Assembly: GCF_000372725.1 (NCBI RefSeq)
Contig: NW_005200881.1
Location: 416,112-480,111 of the forward strand
From: Emiliania huxleyi CCMP1516
Lineage: Eukaryota; Haptophyta; Isochrysidales; Noelaerhabdaceae
Length of the DNA stretch: 64,000 nucleotides
Reading direction: 5' to 3'
The notes beneath the pieces are model-generated. The model was not told where the DNA came from. It ran no database searches and was given only the letters and a program-made list of their open reading frames with translations. Positions 1 to 10,391 of this stretch are shown here, piece after piece. Position numbers and translations under genes: made by a program. How positions within the stretch are numbered: the stretch's first letter is position 1; each line of letters begins with the position of its first letter.

Positions 1-1590
1 CTCCATCGGCGGGAGGATGGTCGCCTCGCCCGAAAAGTCTTGCAGCAGCAGCGACGACCAGTCGGTGTCGAGGATGAGCGGGAGCAGCTCGAGCTCGCGC
101 ATCACCGTCAGCCACTTGCGCGCCTCGCTCAGCAGGAGCAGCAGCAGCGAGCTGAGCGCGAAGCCGCCCCGCCAGTCGCTGCGGCCGCGCTGCAGCCGAG
201 AGACGGCAGGCCGGCCGGCGGTGGGGCGGAGTGCGAGAGCGAGCGGGACGACGTGCGGGTTGCACTGGGAGGTGAGCGTGTACGAGACGCCGAAGTGCTG
301 CGCGAGGAGCTCGCGCGGAGTGTCGTGCACGATGGAGCCGTCGCGCCACTCCCCTCCCGCGTCCGGCCCGGACTCCACCTCTGCCCCGCCGTCCGACTCG
401 CTCGCCGCCGCCCACGGCTGCAGCGCGCCGCTCGGCGTCTTGCAGAGCAGGCGCTGCGGCGGCAGGAGGAAGGGCATGGCGACGGTGGCGAGGACGGCGG
501 ACGCCACGGTCACGTCGGGCGAGGAGAGGCGCGAGAGGACGAGCGGGGGCTCGTGTCTCCGCCGCGCGGTGACGGTGATGCAGAGCTCCTTGCCGGTGAG
601 AGAGAACACCTCGGCGAAGGTCATGTGCGGGTGCTTGGCGTGGTTGCACAGCGTGCGGATCTTCGGCGCCCAGCGCGCGGCGTCGTACATATGCCCCGTC
701 AGCAGCGCCCGCCGTAGCACCACCCGCCGCTCCTCCTCGAAGCTCGTCAGCTGCGCCGCCAGAGCCTCTGGCCGGAGCAGCGAGTCGAGCTCGCGCTCCG
801 TGTGGCAGCAGAGAGCCGCGGCCACCACCGCGCCGGCAGAGGTGCCGCAGATGAGGGACGGCAGGAGGCCCTCGTCCAGCAGCGCGCGGGCGACGCCCCA
901 GCTAAAGTTTGCCAGGCCGCCGCCGCCCGAGAGCGCGAGGCAGGTGCGGCCAAAGACGCGCCGGCTGCGCCAGAGCAGAGCGCGGGCCTTGTCGAGGGCC
1001 GGCGCCTCGCCATCGTCGCTGAGCCGCGTCTGCAGGGCGCCGAGCGCGGCCACCACCTCGTCGACGTAGGACTCGATGAGCCGCTTGGTGCCTGCGTGGC
1101 AGCGCGAGTACAGCTCCTCGTCGTCTATGCCCGCAAACGACTTGCGCACGCAGTGTGCCAAGGCGTCGTGGAGCTCCTCGATGCTGCCCCCGACCCGCGC
1201 GGCACGTAGGCGTGAGAGAGCGCTCATTACGATCCCGGCATTGTAGCGCGGGTGCTCGGCCACGGCGCGCCACGCCGTCACCGCCGCCGACTCGTCACAT
1301 TGCTTCGCCGCCTCCAAGAAATCGGCGCGGCTCGTCGCTGCGTCGAGCCTCTGAAACAGCTTCGACTCGGCGCGGCCGAGGCGGAAGCGCGCCACGAGCG
1401 CATCCCATGCCGCGAGGGTGGCAACCAACGCGGCAACAGCGCAGAGCGCGACCGCGATGTGAGCGCCAGCGACGAGCAGCAGAGGCCAGCGCAGCACTCG
1501 ATGCGAGCCGAGGAGGCCGCAGAGTCCCACGACGACGACTACAGTGCTCGCGCTGATGGTGAAGGGTGTAAAGGGGAGAAAGCCCAGCAT
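1..1590 (-). CDS. SDP1/TGL-type patatin-like triacylglycerol lipase (C-terminus off the left edge)
   Basis: Patatin-like lipase of the SDP1/Tgl3-5 family, which hydrolyses triacylglycerol on lipid droplets. The frame is open without introns from the ATG at 1590 to base 1, so at least 530 residues are present and the C-terminus is missing. Residues about 10-65 form one or two hydrophobic segments, probably a membrane anchor. A DUF3336-like helical region follows. The patatin core shows the oxyanion loop LSGGGGLANFS (about 220-230), the nucleophile elbow GTSAG with Ser251, and the DGS motif with Asp417, the expected Ser/Asp dyad. After it comes SQCNPHVVP, a signature of the SDP1 subgroup, and near the edge a QDFSGEATILPP stretch like the QDWEGDVT region of plant SDP1. 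Family assignment is strong; lipid-droplet location is inferred from the family. An upstream start cannot be excluded. Confidence 0.88.
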   Translation of the reverse strand, partial: MLGFLPFTPFTISASTVVVVVGLCGLLGSHRVLRWPLLLVAGAHIAVALCAVAALVATLAAWDALVARFRLGRAESKLFQRLDAATSRADFLEAAKQCDESAAVTAWRAVAEHPRYNAGIVMSALSRLRAARVGGSIEELHDALAHCVRKSFAGIDDEELYSRCHAGTKRLIESYVDEVVAALGALQTRLSDDGEAPALDKARALLWRSRRVFGRTCLALSGGGGLANFSWGVARALLDEGLLPSLICGTSAGAVVAAALCCHTERELDSLLRPEALAAQLTSFEEERRVVLRRALLTGHMYDAARWAPKIRTLCNHAKHPHMTFAEVFSLTGKELCITVTARRRHEPPLVLSRLSSPDVTVASAVLATVAMPFLLPPQRLLCKTPSGALQPWAAASESDGGAEVESGPDAGGEWRDGSIVHDTPRELLAQHFGVSYTLTSQCNPHVVPLALALRPTAGRPAVSRLQRGRSDWRGGFALSSLLLLLLSEARKWLTVMRELELLPLILDTDWSSLLLQDFSGEATILPPME

Positions 1591-1983
1591 TCTTGCCGAC
1601 CGACTCTGCAATGGAGGGCGTCGCCTTATTCAGCCACTCCGCATCGGCCGCAGCCGCATCGGCCGCCGCAGCCTCGAGCGACGGCGTCGGCGCTGGATTT
1701 TCTTTTTCCTGGACCTCTCAACACAGTCTCGCGTCCCATACCGCGTTGGTGTCCAGTCCGAGCCTAACTGTTCTTCACCTTCCTACCTACCTACCTCAAC
1801 AACTCGGTCGCGGTGCGTCAAGACCTTTTTCACATCGATCTCTGACGACAATCGACAAAAACACACACAACGCCACAGCCGAAATGGTACAATTGAGGTG
1901 AGTTTACACACGCCGTGCGCTGGCAGCCGATACCTGTCCTACCCCCGCCGCCTGCCTCCTGCTTCCTCTACTTCCCCCACACT
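1591..1983. other. Intergenic spacer between two minus-strand genes
   Basis: No supported gene. It holds the 3' flank of the amine oxidase gene, the 5' flank of the lipase gene and one copy of a dispersed repeat at about 1735-1795. Confidence 0.6.
1735..1795 (+). repeat. Dispersed repeat A, copy 1
   Basis: About 60 bases containing CCGCGTTGGTGTCCAGTCCG followed by TTCTTCACCTTCCTACCTAC. Related copies lie at 3841-3905 (+), 32637-32700 (reverse) and 51346-51402 (+). It is non-coding and probably part of a mobile or terminal element. Confidence 0.8.
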
Positions 1984-3555
1984 CTACCAGTTGCACAGCG
2001 ACAGCTCGTCGTGGTCCCTCGGGTCGGGCCCCTTTCCCGCGCCGTGCAGGTAGGCCGCCGCCGCCTCGCGGCCCGACTGGTAGCCTCCGTGCGTGTAGCC
2101 GCTCAGGTCGTCGCACATCGCCTCGCCCGCGAGCCTCACGCGCACCACCTCCTCCCCGCCCTGCGCCGCGCCGCACCGCGCCGCCAGCGGGCGCGTCAGT
2201 GTGGCAAAGTACTTGTCGCGCCAGCCCGGCTCGAAGAAGGAGTAGGCGCCGTGCGTGTTTGGATCGTAGCCGTGGCGCGAGATGAAGAAGGACAGCGGGT
2301 CTGGGATCCGCGTCCTCGGGTGCTGCGCGCGCAGCCGGCGCATCAGTGCCGCCCGCACGTCGGCGTCGGCCATGCCCTCGTACAGGCTCGACTGCGGGTC
2401 GCCGAGGAAGGTGAGGAGGGTCTGCGAGCCGGGCAGCAGCGACGCGTGGTTCAGGTTGTGCCAGAGGGAGAACTCGCCGCGGCTCTGGTTGGAGCCGTGG
2501 TTCGCGCTCAGCCACTTGAGCATCCCGTCGTCCCACCAGACACGCGGGAACTGCACGACCACGTGCGTGAGGTTCCCCATGCTGATGCCGCGAGACTCGA
2601 GCACCTCGCGCTGCGGCGCCGGCAGCGGAGGGTCGAAGAGGGACGCGTGCCGCCGCTGCAGCACACCCAGCGGGAGCGTGGAGATCACCTGCTCCGCCGA
2701 GAGGACGCGGCCGTCGCGCGTGGTCACCGTGACGCCCTCGCAGCCGTAGCGGACCTTTACCACCTCCGCGTTGAGGAGGATGCGCGAGTCGCCGGGCGGG
2801 ATCACGTCCTGCACCATGGCGTCGATCAGCCGTGCGAAGCCCCGCGGGTGCTGGTCGATCACAAAGTCGTCGTGCGGGCCCCACCACGTGTAGCCCTCGT
2901 CCGGCAGAAACGAGCGGAGGGACTGGTGGCGAGCTAGCTCGCCGTTGGCGTCCTCGCCGCTCATCGCCCAGTCGACGGCCCATTCCACCTCGCTTCGCGG
3001 GCGCCAGCCGCACGCTCTCAGCCCGTCGCGCACGCTCATGTCGTCGCTCGCCGCCACGGCAGTCGCGTTGAGGCAGTCGAGCGCCGTGTTTGCCCACCTC
3101 CGAATTTCTCCGCCGGGGTCTCCGTGAGCGTCGCCGTCCGAGGTGTAGACGGCGTCATAGCCGGACATGTTGCCGTCTCCACTCCCCCAGATCCGTCGCG
3201 TCCGCAGCCCGTGCTGCCGAGCCAGAGCGTGCACCGGGTTCTCGACCGGGGCACGCGGGGCGCTCCTGCTCGAGCCAGCGGCTCCACCGCCCACGCCCTG
3301 GACCCAGTTGGCTCCACGCTCCACGACGCCCGACCAGACGCGAGGGTCGCCGAACGGGACCGAGTGCGTCCGGCCGCCGGTGCGGTTGGTGGACTCGAGA
3401 ACGAGGAAGCTGACGTTGGAGCGAGCGAGCGTGTCGGCAGCCGCCATGCCCGCCCATCCCGCGCCTACGACGATGACTCCCACGCGCCCTTCAGCGTCGC
3501 GCCTCGATGCCGACGGCGAGTACGAGCATTGGAGCGGCGCGAGGAGAAGGGACAT
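1984..3555 (-). CDS. Flavin-containing amine oxidase (polyamine oxidase-like)
   Basis: FAD-dependent amine oxidase of the monoamine/polyamine oxidase superfamily, oxidising amines to aldehydes with H2O2 release. With the ATG at 3555 the protein is 523 residues, single exon. The dinucleotide-binding fold is at 31-36 (GAGWAG), followed by LVLES (51-55), the GGRT motif (60-63) and GANWVQG (81-87). Near the C-terminus LAGEAM (475-480) and GYTHGGYQSG (486-495) form the second FAD-contact region typical of the family. The frame stays open upstream to 3870, but that part overlaps a dispersed repeat (3751-3837), so I rejected the longer start. A short hydrophobic N-terminus could be a weak signal sequence. 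Substrate is not determinable; some family members act in chromatin, but no SWIRM domain is visible. Confidence 0.88.
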   Translation of the reverse strand: MSLLLAPLQCSYSPSASRRDAEGRVGVIVVGAGWAGMAAADTLARSNVSFLVLESTNRTGGRTHSVPFGDPRVWSGVVERGANWVQGVGGGAAGSSRSAPRAPVENPVHALARQHGLRTRRIWGSGDGNMSGYDAVYTSDGDAHGDPGGEIRRWANTALDCLNATAVAASDDMSVRDGLRACGWRPRSEVEWAVDWAMSGEDANGELARHQSLRSFLPDEGYTWWGPHDDFVIDQHPRGFARLIDAMVQDVIPPGDSRILLNAEVVKVRYGCEGVTVTTRDGRVLSAEQVISTLPLGVLQRRHASLFDPPLPAPQREVLESRGISMGNLTHVVVQFPRVWWDDGMLKWLSANHGSNQSRGEFSLWHNLNHASLLPGSQTLLTFLGDPQSSLYEGMADADVRAALMRRLRAQHPRTRIPDPLSFFISRHGYDPNTHGAYSFFEPGWRDKYFATLTRPLAARCGAAQGGEEVVRVRLAGEAMCDDLSGYTHGGYQSGREAAAAYLHGAGKGPDPRDHDELSLCNW

Positions 3556-3750
3556 GCCACGCGCCGCCGACGCCGACGGAGAGGACGAGCTCCGGCCACG
3601 CTCGCGGCGCAAGAGGCGGGGAGTACAGCGGTAACGCGTTGACCGTCCAAACTCTCGGGCTATTCGGTCAAGCGAGGCGCGAAAAACTCCCGGCTTCCTG
3701 CTGCTGCGCTGTTGCACCTTCCTACCTAACCTAACCTGTTGCACTGGGAT

Positions 3751-3905
3751 AGGGCCGATTCCGCAGGGTACGGACCCCTCGATCGTCTCGCCCTCCCTCG
3801 CGGTGTGTTCATTGGGGGGGGTCATAACAAACAGCGTCCACCCATACGGCGTTGCGCCGTTGGTGTCCATCCAGTCCGAGCCTGACTGTTCTTCACCTTC
3901 CTACA
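3751..3905. repeat. Dispersed repeat B (reverse copy) next to repeat A
   Basis: Bases about 3751-3837 are the reverse complement of 10606-10702 (core GTTTGTTATGACCCCCCC and CGAGACGATCGAGGGGTCCC). Bases 3841-3905 are a variant of repeat A. A partial B copy is at 47535-47571. The adjacency of A and B here suggests they are pieces of one larger element. Confidence 0.78.
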
Positions 3906-4501
3906 TACACGGTCCAGGATCGATCGAGGTGCACGCCACCGACCGAGGGAGCTCGGTTGGAGGGTAGATTTGGCGCATCCCTGCTAGACCTAGAGAGAGA
4001 ACCGTGATCCGTGTTTGTGTCTTCACCTCTCCAACTAGGAGTCCTAACTAAATAAAGAAGAGACCTCGACCGCGTCGAACTCATCGGCGCGGGCTCTCGG
4101 CTATAATACGGGACCGACCCCCGCACAACACTTTGTTTGTTTGGTATTGCTAAAAATCTCTCTCCGGCCCCACGGCCACACGCACCCAGCTTCGCCCCAC
4201 CCAAATCACTGTGAGAGTCGTGATTTCTTGTTGGTTTTCAAATCTCTCTCTAAATAAAGCTGGATCACCGAGCAAACATCGAGCCACCCGCTCATTTCCG
4301 CCTTCCTACTGCGAATGTGCGAAAGGGAGAAAGAAGGTCTTCGAAACTTTAAGCTGAAAAGAAACGCCAGTGGAGGCGGATCGGCTCCAACGTCATGGTG
4401 TTCACGCTGGCTGGGCACGTGCCCCATGACTTTCACGCTCGCCTTTTTCCGCCAAAGGACGACCATCACTCGTAAAAACGCGATCACTACGTTCGTCGTT
4501 C
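3906..4501. other. Gene-poor spacer with an element-end motif
   Basis: No supported coding region. Base composition is lower in GC than the flanking genes. It contains the terminal motif described at 4190-4250. Confidence 0.5.
4190..4250 (+). repeat. Terminal motif T of a multicopy element, copy 1
   Basis: Contains CCCAAATCACTGTGAGAGTC then GTGATTTCTTGTTGGTT and AAATCTCTCTC. The same motif is present in reverse orientation at 10346-10391 and 32520-32582, in both cases next to remnants of the 31-32 kb element. Confidence 0.75.
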
Positions 4502-4801
4502 GTGAAACCGCGGTGCCAGATGCGAGCCGGTCCGGGCACCATCTCCATCCTCGACCCGGTGGACGACCTCACCTTTACCCACGAGGCGACCAAATTTGAG
4601 ATCGTGGGCGTCGATGGCGAGCCGGCGAGCTGGTGGAGGGTGGCGGGGACTTGGCGGTGGCTGCAGGCGGCGGAGGACTTCTACTCGGACACGGGCGGCT
4701 TGCGGCTGACAAAGAGCAAGGCGGAGAAGATCGGGGGCCAGCCGCGGGCGGACGAGGTGTTCTCCAGGCCCTCGGCCTCGCTGTCTAACTCGCTGTCCTA
4801 A
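4502..4801 (+). CDS. Small hypothetical protein or single exon
   Basis: 99-residue frame that looks coding: from about residue 15 the third codon positions are strongly G/C, unlike the surrounding spacer. No domain recognised. The protein has a Trp-rich centre (SWWRVAGTWRWLQ) and a Ser-rich end (SASLSNSLS). Met8 (4523) is an equally good start, and the 5' part may instead be intronic with an upstream exon. It could be the last exon of an unresolved gene. Low certainty. Confidence 0.4.
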   Translation: MKPRCQMRAGPGTISILDPVDDLTFTHEATKFEIVGVDGEPASWWRVAGTWRWLQAAEDFYSDTGGLRLTKSKAEKIGGQPRADEVFSRPSASLSNSLS

Positions 4802-5682
4802 GATAGGAGAGCTAAAGCGTAAAGGGGTACTCTCTCGCCAGGCAAGGTAAGGACTAAGGTAAGGTAAGTAAGGCAAACGTATTGGTGGGGCAAAGGGGGG
4901 CGGCCCCCCTCGCGCGCGACGGTCGGTGGATGGGCTTGTCCACGATAAATAATGACTATAACGTACACGATCGATAATTAATGCGGGTACTAGGAAGGCT
5001 GCAGGAGAATCCAAAAAAGCCGTCAAAAAAGCCAGATTAAGCCGGCGAGCCTTCCGTTGCTCGATTGCTCGCCGACGCGCAGCGTGATGCGTGGCATGCA
5101 GCGTGCTAGCACGCGCAAATCCAAGAGAGAAGAATTCTACCATTCAAGCCCTACCCTCCCCGAGTGTGTCGTGGAGATGGTAACTTGTTCATAATGCTGC
5201 TTGTACAACCACGATCGGACGCGAGGACGCAAGTCAACCAAACTCGGCCATTCCAACGGCCAGACCGCTCGCTTAAGGCTGATTGTGGCTAGACGAGCGG
5301 TCTACCTCCAACGGGGCTGACTGGCACAACGAGGAGAGGTCATCCGGATGTGGCGGGACGCCGCCGGGCACCTGGTTGCTCTCCTCCGCCAGACAGCCCC
5401 TCCCTCCCGACGGGGACGCCACCACCCTCGCCCAGGGATCTACAATGCTGTCTTAAGGTCCGACAGGTTCGGCACCGGGCACCGCCTCGGTATACAAAAT
5501 GCGCCTGCGGGCGGACCCTTACAGATCACAGATCACCATTCAAGCCCCTCTCACAAAAGAAGAAATCCAGGCTTTCGTTCATTTTACGGTCCAGCCACAG
5601 GCGGCAGGACGGCCTCGCCGCCGTCGTTCCGCGTTCACCGCCGACATAGCTTCGCCTCGGCCAGCCCGCGACGTTTCTCGGC
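4802..5682. other. Intergenic region upstream of the F-box gene
   Basis: No supported gene. Bases about 5450-5535 (TTAAGGTCC, then CGGCACCGGGCACCGCCTCG) resemble 54145-54240, the sequence just beyond the recombinase-like element, so part of this promoter region is element-derived. Confidence 0.5.
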
Positions 5683-6630
5683 ATGCGGGCCGAGTTCACA
5701 CTGCTCCCACCCGAGCTTGTCGGGCTGGTGCTCTCGCACTGCACCGACGAGGCGCTCGAGGCTCTTGCGTGCGTCTCCTCCACGCTCGGTCCGGCCGTGC
5801 GCGATAATTGGCTCAAGCGTCTCAAGGAGCGGTACCCGCACTCTCCGTGGGAGCGCGTGTGCCCGGACGAGGCTCGCCGCCTGTGTCGCGGCATGGAGAC
5901 CCTCCGTTCGCCGCGTTGGGTCCGCACGCCCGCAGATGGCCTCCCGCCGGCCGACCGCGGCGGCCAGGCATCCGTCGCCGTCGACACCGGCGCGGGCCGC
6001 GCGATCGTCGTCCACGGGGGCGCCAACGGGAACGTCTTCCACTCGGACTCGTACGCGCTGATCGCGGGCGCCGTCTCCGACGAGGCGGGCGGCGACTCGC
6101 AGCGGCAGCAGAGGCGGGGGGTCGGTTGCATGCGGCGGCCGCTGCGGTGGGTTGCCCTCGAGGGGAAGGGGTGCCCCTCTCCGAGGTGGGCACACTCCGC
6201 CGGCGCGGCCGGGACGACGGTCGCGCTGTACGGCGGCAACTGCGGCGCGGACGGCGCTCTCTCCGACTTGTCTGTGCTCGACTGCTCTGCCGGCGAGCCG
6301 GAGGCGTGGCGCTGGCTGCCGGCGGGGTCGCTGCTCGAGAAGGGTGCGACTGGCCGCACGCGCGGGATGCGAGTTGGGATGCGAGTTGGGAGGGGAGCAG
6401 CGGGGTGACGGAGAGCCGCCTCCACCCTCAGGCGACCGGCCCGGCCGCCGGCACAGCCACGCGGCCTGCGGCGCGCCCGGCTCCGACGTGCTCTGGCTCT
6501 TTGGGGGCATCGTCCCGCTGGAGGAGGAGGCGGCGGCGCAGCCCTTCGGCCCCGCCCTCGCCATGGACGCGTCCAACGACCTCTTCGCCGCAGTCATCCG
6601 GCCGCCGCGCCGCCGCGCAGCGCGCCACGC

Positions 6631-6661
<31 letters not shown>

Positions 6662-8254
6662 GCGGCAGCTGCGGTGGCGGCGGTGGAAGGTTCGTCCTCC
6701 GCCTTCTCTGCAGGGCACTCCTCTGGCATCGGCTGGAGGAGCCTCACCGCCTCCGCGACAGCCGCGTTCTCCTCCTCGAGGTGGTCTCCCTCCCTCCCCC
6801 TCCCCCTCCCCCCCCCTTCCTCCCCCTCCCTCACCNNNNNNNNNNNNNNNNNNNNNNNNNNNNNNNNNNNNNNNNNNNNNNNNNNNNNNNNNNNNNNNNN
6901 NNNNNNNNNNNNNNNNNNNNNNNNNNNNNNNNNNNNNNNNNNNNNNNNNNNNNNNNNNNNNNNNNNNNNNNNNNNNNNNNNNNNNNNNNNNNNNNNNNNN
7001 NNNNNNNNNNNNNNNNNNNNNNNNNNNNNNNNNNNNNNNNNNNNNNNNNNNNNNNNNNNNNNNNNNNNNNNNNNNNNNNNNNNNNNNNNNNNNNNNNNNN
7101 NNNNNNNNNNNNNNNNNNNNNNNNNNNNNNNNNNNNNNNNNNNNNNNNNNNNNNNNNNNNNNNNNNNNNNNNNNNNNNNNNNNNNNNNNNNNNNNNNNNN
7201 NNNNNNNNNNNNNNNNNNNNNNNNNNNNNNNNNNNNNNNNNNNNNNNNNNNNNNNNNNNNNNNNNNNNNNNNNNNNNNNNNNNNNNNNNNNNNNNNNNNN
7301 NNNNNNNNNNNNNNNNNNNNNNNNNNNNNNNNNNNNNNNNNNNNNNNNNNNNNNNNNNNNNNNNNNNNGGGCCGCCGCCGCCGCCGCGGCCGCCGCGGCG
7401 TGCGCATCGGTCGCTCGCGTCTGGGAGGCGGCGCAGGCGCAGCGTGCCCCCAAGGCGAGGGGCAGGCTGCTGGAGGGCTGGCGCGCGGTGCTCCGTGCGC
7501 CGCTCTGGCGTGGCAGCACGTGTCGACGGGCGGCACTCCGCCGTGCGCGCGCGCCTTCCACGCGTCGGTGAGCGTCGGCCCGTGGCTGCTCGTGCTCGGG
7601 GGGGAGGCGGCCCCGTCGACCGAGGCGGGCCTCTTCCACTACCTCTCGGACGTGCACGCCCTCCGCCTCCCTCCGATTCCCTCGCCGGGCGCGGCGGCGA
7701 TGGCGCTGGCAGCTCCCCCTGACCGAGGGAGAGGTGTGCGGCGCTTCAAGCCAAACTGACGCCCCTTCCGATGACGCCCGGTAGGCCTCCTGCTCTCCAT
7801 CCTCCTCCTCCTCCTCCTCCCCCTCCTCCCCCTCCTCCCCCTCCTCCTCCTCCTCCTCCTCGCCAGTGGAGTGGAGGCTGCTCACTCCCCGCGGAGGATG
7901 CGCCGCCTGCTCCGCGCGTGCCGCCGGCGGAGTGGCGACGTGCACCGCCTCGTGCCCCGCGGCGCCGCCGTCCTCGCTCGCTTCGGTGCCGTCCCCGCCG
8001 CCTCCTCTGCGCCATCGCCCCGCTTCCCGACCCTTGGCGCACCCCCCCTCCTCCCACCCTGCTTCCAAGGTGTGGGTCGTGGACTCGGCGCTGCTCGTCT
8101 TCGGCGGCTTCAACCAGGCGAGTGCCCGCGCCAGAGACGGCTGCCGAGAGTGCGCGGGAGTGCTCTCCTGCGAAGACGGTCCTCACTCTCCCTCCTCCGT
8201 GCGCAGCTCGCTGACGCGGACCTCTCCGATTTGCACACGTTTGAGCTCGCCTGA
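5683..8254 (+). CDS. F-box/kelch-repeat protein, multi-exon, interrupted by an assembly gap
   Basis: Likely substrate-receptor of an SCF ubiquitin ligase. Exon 1 starts at 5683: an F-box occupies about residues 6-45 (LLPPELVGLVLSHC, then WLKRL), followed by kelch blades with the paired-Gly pattern (IVVHGGANG; PRWAHSAGAAGTTVALYGG). The frame continues after an intron near 6370-6430 with SDVLWLFGG. A long Ala run (6630-6670) and a 533-base gap of N follow. After the gap WQHVSTGGTPPCARAFHAS and LLVLGGEA form another blade, and further exons near 8068-8118 (DSALLVFGGFNQ) and 8206-8254 (DADLSDLHTFELA, stop) complete the propeller. Exact splice sites and gap content are not resolved; a CTCCTC-rich intron is near 7780-7865. 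Confidence 0.78.
6836..7368. other. Assembly gap (533 N)
   Basis: Run of N inside the F-box/kelch gene, flanked by C-rich low-complexity sequence on the left (CCCTCCCCCTCC) and a GCC/CGG repeat on the right. Confidence 0.99.
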
Positions 8255-10245
8255 TGCGAGGGCACGGGTCGCGGCTGCGAACGAGTGGGCGGCTGTGAGC
8301 CGTTTGCTCGTGTGGGTGGGTGGAGAGGTGTGGGTGTTTTGCTTTTGGGGTGGGGTACTGGGAGGGCGAGGGGGGCATCGTTTGGGAGGAGGGGCGCTTC
8401 ATGAAGGGCGCCACGGTGCACACGGTCTTGCACTAACACCAAGGGGGGGGGCGCGTCGGGACTCGCTACTATCGAGTATAGAGGTTAGAGCCGTGTATAT
8501 CTGTATCTGTGTGTGCTCCTCTAGAGTAGGCCTCTACATGTGTCTGTAGATGGCACGTATGCGCAGGTGCTCTCTTATGAGAGGTGGTTTGAGGCTTTGA
8601 CCTTTGACCTTCGAGCGAGCCCGACCCCCTCAGGCGCCGCGAGGTTATTTAATAATAGACCATTTTTAAATACGTGTGTTGACGGCTTTAGCTTTACACA
8701 TGCACGGCTCTTTGGTGCGGCCACACCCCCACACACCGCAACGACGTCGCCACCGACGGTCTCGGGCTCTGTCACTCGGCGGCCCGGCTATTGCGCATTG
8801 GGGCGCGTTAGAGGCCGCCCCCCGCGCGCGTACGACAAGTGTGTGCAGCTCTCAGAGCTTAGTACTGACGTCTCTGGGGGGAGGCGAGGGCCCTAGAGGG
8901 CATCCATGCGGGGGGGAGATGGGGTCCCATGGCCCGCCGCAGGCGCCGATTTTTTCGGGATTTTTTTCTTTTTTGCGCGATTTTTTACTTGTTTTCATGG
9001 GAATTCGCTGTACTTGCGGCCATGCTATCACGCCTTGCGACAGCCTGTCGGCGCTGCTGACCGTGCCCTGCTGCGCAATTGACCACCTGCATAGCTCGCG
9101 GCCTTAGTATCCACCATTCAGTGACGACCTGATCGTACGGCCAGTAGGAAGCAAGGTGTCCTTCCAGCGCGTGCACGCTTCTGACGCAATGCGCGTCACA
9201 AGCTGCCTCGGCGACTGGCTGCTGGCACTCTCGAGGCTATGCCTACACAGCCTCGCGCGCATGGGCAGTCATACAAGAGGGACCATGCACTTTCTCAGGA
9301 GAGCGCCGGTGCCTCTCTCTTGGACCGGCAAACTTGGTGGTCTCGTGTCACCAATGTGGGACCAGTGCAGCATCGCGCCATCGACAGCTCTGAACTGCGC
9401 CTCACCACTGACCGGGAAGGCCGCCAAGTGGGCCAGCACAGGTCGCACATTGTGGCAGCAGTCAGCAGTGCATGTCTGATAGCTAGAGCAGCAGCGTCAG
9501 GGTCGCAGGGTCGGATCGTGTCAAGCCTCTCGCCCGGCCGGCCGCGTGCAGACGTCGGCCTGTCTGCTGTCTGGAGTGATCTGTCGGCGGTCAGTACGAC
9601 CGATCAGGTCGGAGTTTTCTGATGGTTGGAGGGTCTATCTGTATGTACTCCTCGAGATCTCTCCAAATCTGCCCTCTGATTAACCTAGCTTAATCGGGAA
9701 GTCGGTGCTAGCGGAGACTAGCGGAGCCGGAGCCCCGTTTCCGCACTGCTGCGCGGCGCACGGTGCCTCCGGGGGCCCCCGCCTCCCCCCAGAGACTGAC
9801 GTACCCCGTGCACACACCGAGTCCTTGATTATGCAGCAACAAACGCGTGGAATAACCCCCCCAAAATCAGGCGGCCGCGCGCCTCCTTGGGCTCGCTACC
9901 TGCGCTTTCAGGGCATTTCGGCTCCCACGTCCCAGCCCTCTTACACTTTGCCAGGTGTGAAGCGCAGAATAACCTCAACGCAACGCTGCTCGCAACATCG
10001 TGTGACGTGTCCGCTCGCACTCTCAGTCACTCATTCATGGACCGACCTCAATCAAAATCCGAATGCCACGTTCCGCGTTCGGATCGTTCCTCATCGCAAA
10101 CCCCGTCAGCAGTCCTCCTCCGGGAATGTACGTAAGAGCTACATACACTGAGAGAAAGTTCTCTAGGCCCCTAAGCATAGCCTAAGCGCTAAGGGCCCTA
10201 CGCGCGGCGTGAGAGCTCGGAAGCGAGCTTTCTTTGCACGGCGAT
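8255..10245. other. Gene-poor region of lower GC
   Basis: Several short open frames (for example 9239-9622) lack the codon bias of neighbouring genes, and none matches a family I recognise. I see no RNA gene. Probably spacer with decayed element sequence. Confidence 0.45.
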
Positions 10246-10345
10246 CGAGGATGGCGCGGTTCACCCCCTTCACCGAAGCGATGGAGATGCGTTCCGCGTG
10301 GTGTGACACAAATGAGAGGCGGGAGTGGGGAGGGTACGCGGTGCG
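10246..10345 (-). pseudogene. C-terminal remnant of the 31-32 kb element's protein
   Basis: On the minus strand this 100-base stretch encodes a decayed version of the end of the protein at 31084-32453: SHHAERIS and VNRAI are shared, with SHHAERISIASVKGVNRAI here against SHHAERISLSVVRGVNRAI there. It is only the tail of the gene and is joined directly to terminal motif T, so the element has lost its internal part. Confidence 0.7.
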
Positions 10346-10391
10346 GGAGAGATTTTAGGAAACCAACAAGAAATCACGACTCTCACAGTGC
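10346..10391 (-). repeat. Terminal motif T, copy 2
   Basis: GAGAGATTTTAGGAAACCAA followed by CAAGAAATCACGACTCTCAC; reverse orientation to copy 1 and the same orientation as the copy at 32520-32582. Confidence 0.78.

Noticed and set aside
3556..3870. N-terminal extension of the amine oxidase frame
   Set aside because: It is read from dispersed repeat B and lacks coding bias; the ATG at 3555 directly precedes the FAD-binding region.
5635..7536. Long minus-strand frame across the assembly gap
   Set aside because: Runs through 533 N and is antisense to the F-box/kelch gene; Arg/Ala-rich shadow only.
9156..9622. Overlapping short frames of 107 and 127 codons
   Set aside because: No coding bias, no family, no splice support.
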